DNA of 7,703 nt from Thermococci archaeon (lineage in GTDB: Archaea; Methanobacteriota_B; Thermococci; Methanofastidiosales; B48-G16). The notes under the pieces were generated by a model, which saw only the letters and a program-made list of their open reading frames with translations, was not told the DNA's origin and searched no databases. A program made the translations under genes and the position numbers. Position 1 is the stretch's first letter. Every line of letters starts with the position of its first letter. Shown here piece by piece: positions 6,387-7,703 of this stretch. The stretch lies in NCBI GenBank assembly GCA_003660605.1, contig QMUN01000029.1, positions 1 through 7,703 on the forward strand, written 5' to 3'.

Positions 6387-6807
6387 ACATTATCAGTACA
6401 TCTGTTATATCATGATGTCTGTTCAGTAACGATCTTATCCTTTTTATATTTTTTCCAGACTTACCTATCACAAGTCCTTTATCTTCTTTTGCAATACCTA
6501 TTGTTGCTATCTTTTTATTGTTTCTCTCAGAGATCAGAACTGATTTCACTTTGACAGGCCTTAAAATATTTTTTATAAATTGCTCGGGCGCATCAGAATA
6601 CTCTATAACTTCAATTTTTTTTCCTGACATCTCAGACATCTTTTTTATATTCATTCCTTTTTTTCCTATGGCCAGTCCTACATCTCTTCCTATAACAACA
6701 AAAATAAGCTTGTCATCTTCCAAGATACAATCTACTACCTTCGCTCCTGTCATACTCTCAAAAAGACCTATGCACTTTATTTCTTCTGTCCCAAGCTTTA
6801 ATCCCAT
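6385..6807 (-). CDS. nusA: Archaeal NusA-like KH-domain protein
   Basis: The 140-residue protein is the short archaeal form of NusA, consisting of two KH RNA-binding domains and lacking the polymerase-binding N-terminal domain of bacterial NusA. Each KH domain shows its GxxG loop: AIGKKGMNIKKM and VIGKSGKNIKRI. Its place between eL30 and uS12 is the classical archaeal position, which supports a role in transcription termination or rRNA transcription, though the exact archaeal function is less defined than in bacteria. ATG 6807 is preceded by AGGAGG at a spacing of seven bases, and this site begins inside the eL30 stop codon TAG. Confidence 0.96.
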   Translation of the reverse strand: MGLKLGTEEIKCIGLFESMTGAKVVDCILEDDKLIFVVIGRDVGLAIGKKGMNIKKMSEMSGKKIEVIEYSDAPEQFIKNILRPVKVKSVLISERNNKKIATIGIAKEDKGLVIGKSGKNIKRIRSLLNRHHDITDVLIM

Positions 6808-6814
6808 TAATTTC

Positions 6815-6820
6815 CCTCCT
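6815..6820 (-). promoter_or_regulatory. Shine-Dalgarno of nusA overlapping the eL30 stop
   Basis: AGGAGG on the minus strand starts at the second base of the eL30 TAG stop (6819-6821). Ribosomes finishing eL30 would be positioned directly on the NusA initiation site. Confidence 0.75.
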
Positions 6821-7118
6821 ATTTAGAGTCGATTGATAAGATATTCGACTCCCCTGGACTAATTACGGCAATTACTGAAACTACATAAGGCTTCCCTACC
6901 ACCGTTCCTAATTCCATCGAAGATCCTTTAAATTTATAAAAAGGGACTTCCAAGAGTTTGCAATAGTACTCTATATCCTCGGCAGTATCCTCAGGAATAT
7001 TCTCTGCACATATAATAAGTTTAACATTTTTATTTTTCAGTGCATTTAGACATTCTTCCGTCCCTATCAAAACCTTTCCTGTCTCAACAGCCCTTCTTAT
7101 TTCGTGCGTTATATCCAT
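6819..7118 (-). CDS. rpl30e: Large-subunit ribosomal protein eL30
   Basis: The 99-residue protein belongs to the L7Ae/L30e/S12e fold family and is the archaeal eL30. Characteristic parts are GKVLIGTEECLNALKNKNVKLIICAEN, the segment DIEYYCKLLEVPFYKFKG and SMELGTVVGKPYVVSVIAVISPGESNIL at the C-terminal end. A GTG at 7124 that overlaps the RpoA'' stop is in frame. However, the GGAGG at 7126-7130 would leave only one base before it, while spacing to ATG 7118 is seven bases, so ATG 7118 (MDITHEIRRAV) is the better start and agrees with family N-termini. In many archaea eL30 sits exactly here between rpoA2 and nusA. Confidence 0.96.
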   Translation of the reverse strand: MDITHEIRRAVETGKVLIGTEECLNALKNKNVKLIICAENIPEDTAEDIEYYCKLLEVPFYKFKGSSMELGTVVGKPYVVSVIAVISPGESNILSIDSK

Positions 7119-7120
7119 AT

Positions 7121-7703
7121 TCACTCCTCCTTCTCAAATGGTTTCATAACAAGTTTTACTATTCCTGTACCCATTGGTATAGGCTGACCCACTATAACAT
7201 TTTCAGTAACTCCACCTAAATAATCTTCTGCTCCAGACTTGCCTGCATCAAAGAGATGTGTCGTAGTTACTTCAAAGGCAGCCTTTGCAAGTATACTGGA
7301 TTTTCCTCCGCTGAGTCCGTGTCTTCCTATGGAACTCAGTTCACCGTTTTTTGTCATCTGATCCGCAAGAAGCATTATGTGCCTCTGGTCTACCTCCAAT
7401 CCCTGTTCTTCCAGCACATTCGTGATCTCTTTTATTATAGCATTTCTTGCAGCCTCAATACCCAAAACATTATAAATTTCCCTTATATCATTCGTAACTG
7501 TCTTTTTACCATCTACTCCTTTGATTTTCAGCACCTCTGTAATGTTAGAACCTTCTGTATATATGACATATCCATCTTCTTCCTTCCTGATCAGTGCTCT
7601 ATCTATATTTTTTACTCCTTTTAACTTGATATTTTTTACTCTATTTAAAAATTTTCTCAATTTCATCAAAGAAACGTTGCCAGGATCCAGAACTATTCTT
7701 AGA
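7121..7703 (-). CDS. rpoA2: DNA-directed RNA polymerase subunit A'' (C-terminal part, cut by window edge)
   Basis: The frame runs off the right edge; 193 codons and the stop are visible, about the C-terminal half of a subunit that is usually near 380-400 residues. Subunit A'' is the C-terminal portion of the split largest RNA polymerase subunit of archaea. Conserved blocks are KLKGVKNIDRALIRKEEDGYV, the block GIEAARNAIIKEI, then QRHIMLLADQMTKNGELSSIGRHGL, with AKAAFEVTTTHLFDAG and ENVIVGQPIPMGTG towards the end. An apparent start near 7666-7669 (TTG/ATG) is internal: in-frame codons continue upstream to the edge and read as RpoA'' (LRIVLDPGNVSLMKL). Its stop TGA overlaps a GTG of the next frame. 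The operon promoter is probably to the right of the window. Confidence 0.96.
   Translation of the reverse strand, partial: LRIVLDPGNVSLMKLRKFLNRVKNIKLKGVKNIDRALIRKEEDGYVIYTEGSNITEVLKIKGVDGKKTVTNDIREIYNVLGIEAARNAIIKEITNVLEEQGLEVDQRHIMLLADQMTKNGELSSIGRHGLSGGKSSILAKAAFEVTTTHLFDAGKSGAEDYLGGVTENVIVGQPIPMGTGIVKLVMKPFEKEE
7126..7130 (-). promoter_or_regulatory. Shine-Dalgarno that sets the eL30 start
   Basis: GGAGG (within GAAGGAGGA, minus strand) lies at the end of the RpoA'' coding sequence, seven bases before ATG 7118, and decides against the overlapping GTG at 7124. Confidence 0.75.

Noticed and set aside
7121..7669. Start of RpoA'' at TTG 7669 or ATG 7666
   Set aside because: The frame stays open to the right edge with codons that fit the subunit, so these are internal codons and the gene is truncated by the window.

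Overview
The window is archaeal. The minus strand carries the archaeal 'str' type translation/transcription cluster in its classical order: RNA polymerase subunit A'' (3' part only), eL30, archaeal NusA, uS12, uS7 and EF-2. The plus strand carries a chromatin protein of the Alba family. Promoters look archaeal (BRE plus TTTATATA), and Shine-Dalgarno sequences are of the type AGGTGA/GGAGG. The DNA is AT-rich. EF-2 and Alba resemble euryarchaeal proteins, but I cannot fix the class from the sequence alone.

Layout. Positions 10-663 (+) encode a transcriptional regulator with a C-terminal HTH_10 (Bat-type) helix-turn-helix. After a short intergenic stretch with a T-rich end and a clear TATA promoter come two plus-strand genes. 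These are Alba (823-1065) and, 12 bases later, a tiny highly basic gene (1078-1182) that I identify as ribosomal protein eL41. It is too small for normal gene finders. Its stop lies one base from the stop of a convergent minus-strand gene. That gene is a YfcE/MJ0936-like metallophosphoesterase (1184-1870), which overlaps the end of a catalytic-domain-only TGT-superfamily protein (1867-2874) by four bases. The TGT gene has its own promoter, placed so that its mRNA would be leaderless.

Positions 2875-3123 form a 249-base intergenic region with back-to-back TATA-like sequences, a palindrome, a small hairpin and T-rich tracts. From 3124 to the right edge runs the cluster rpoA2-rpl30e-nusA-rpsL-rpsG-fusA, read right to left. 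Each junction is 2-11 bases by my chosen starts. Stop codons are repeatedly built into or abutted to the next gene's Shine-Dalgarno, so translation is probably coupled along the operon. A T7-A-T6 tract directly after the EF-2 stop is the likely terminator. EF-1alpha and uS10, often found next in Euryarchaeota, are not here.

Functionally almost everything serves gene expression: transcription (RpoA'', NusA), ribosome (eL30, uS12, uS7, eL41), elongation (EF-2), tRNA or related base exchange (TGT), chromatin (Alba) and regulation (HTH_10). I saw no mobile element, CRISPR array, tRNA or rRNA. No clearly new defence or metabolic system is evident. The items most worth a second look are the hidden eL41 gene with its N-terminal extension, the truncated divergent TGT paired with a phosphoesterase, and the intergenic region 2875-3123.
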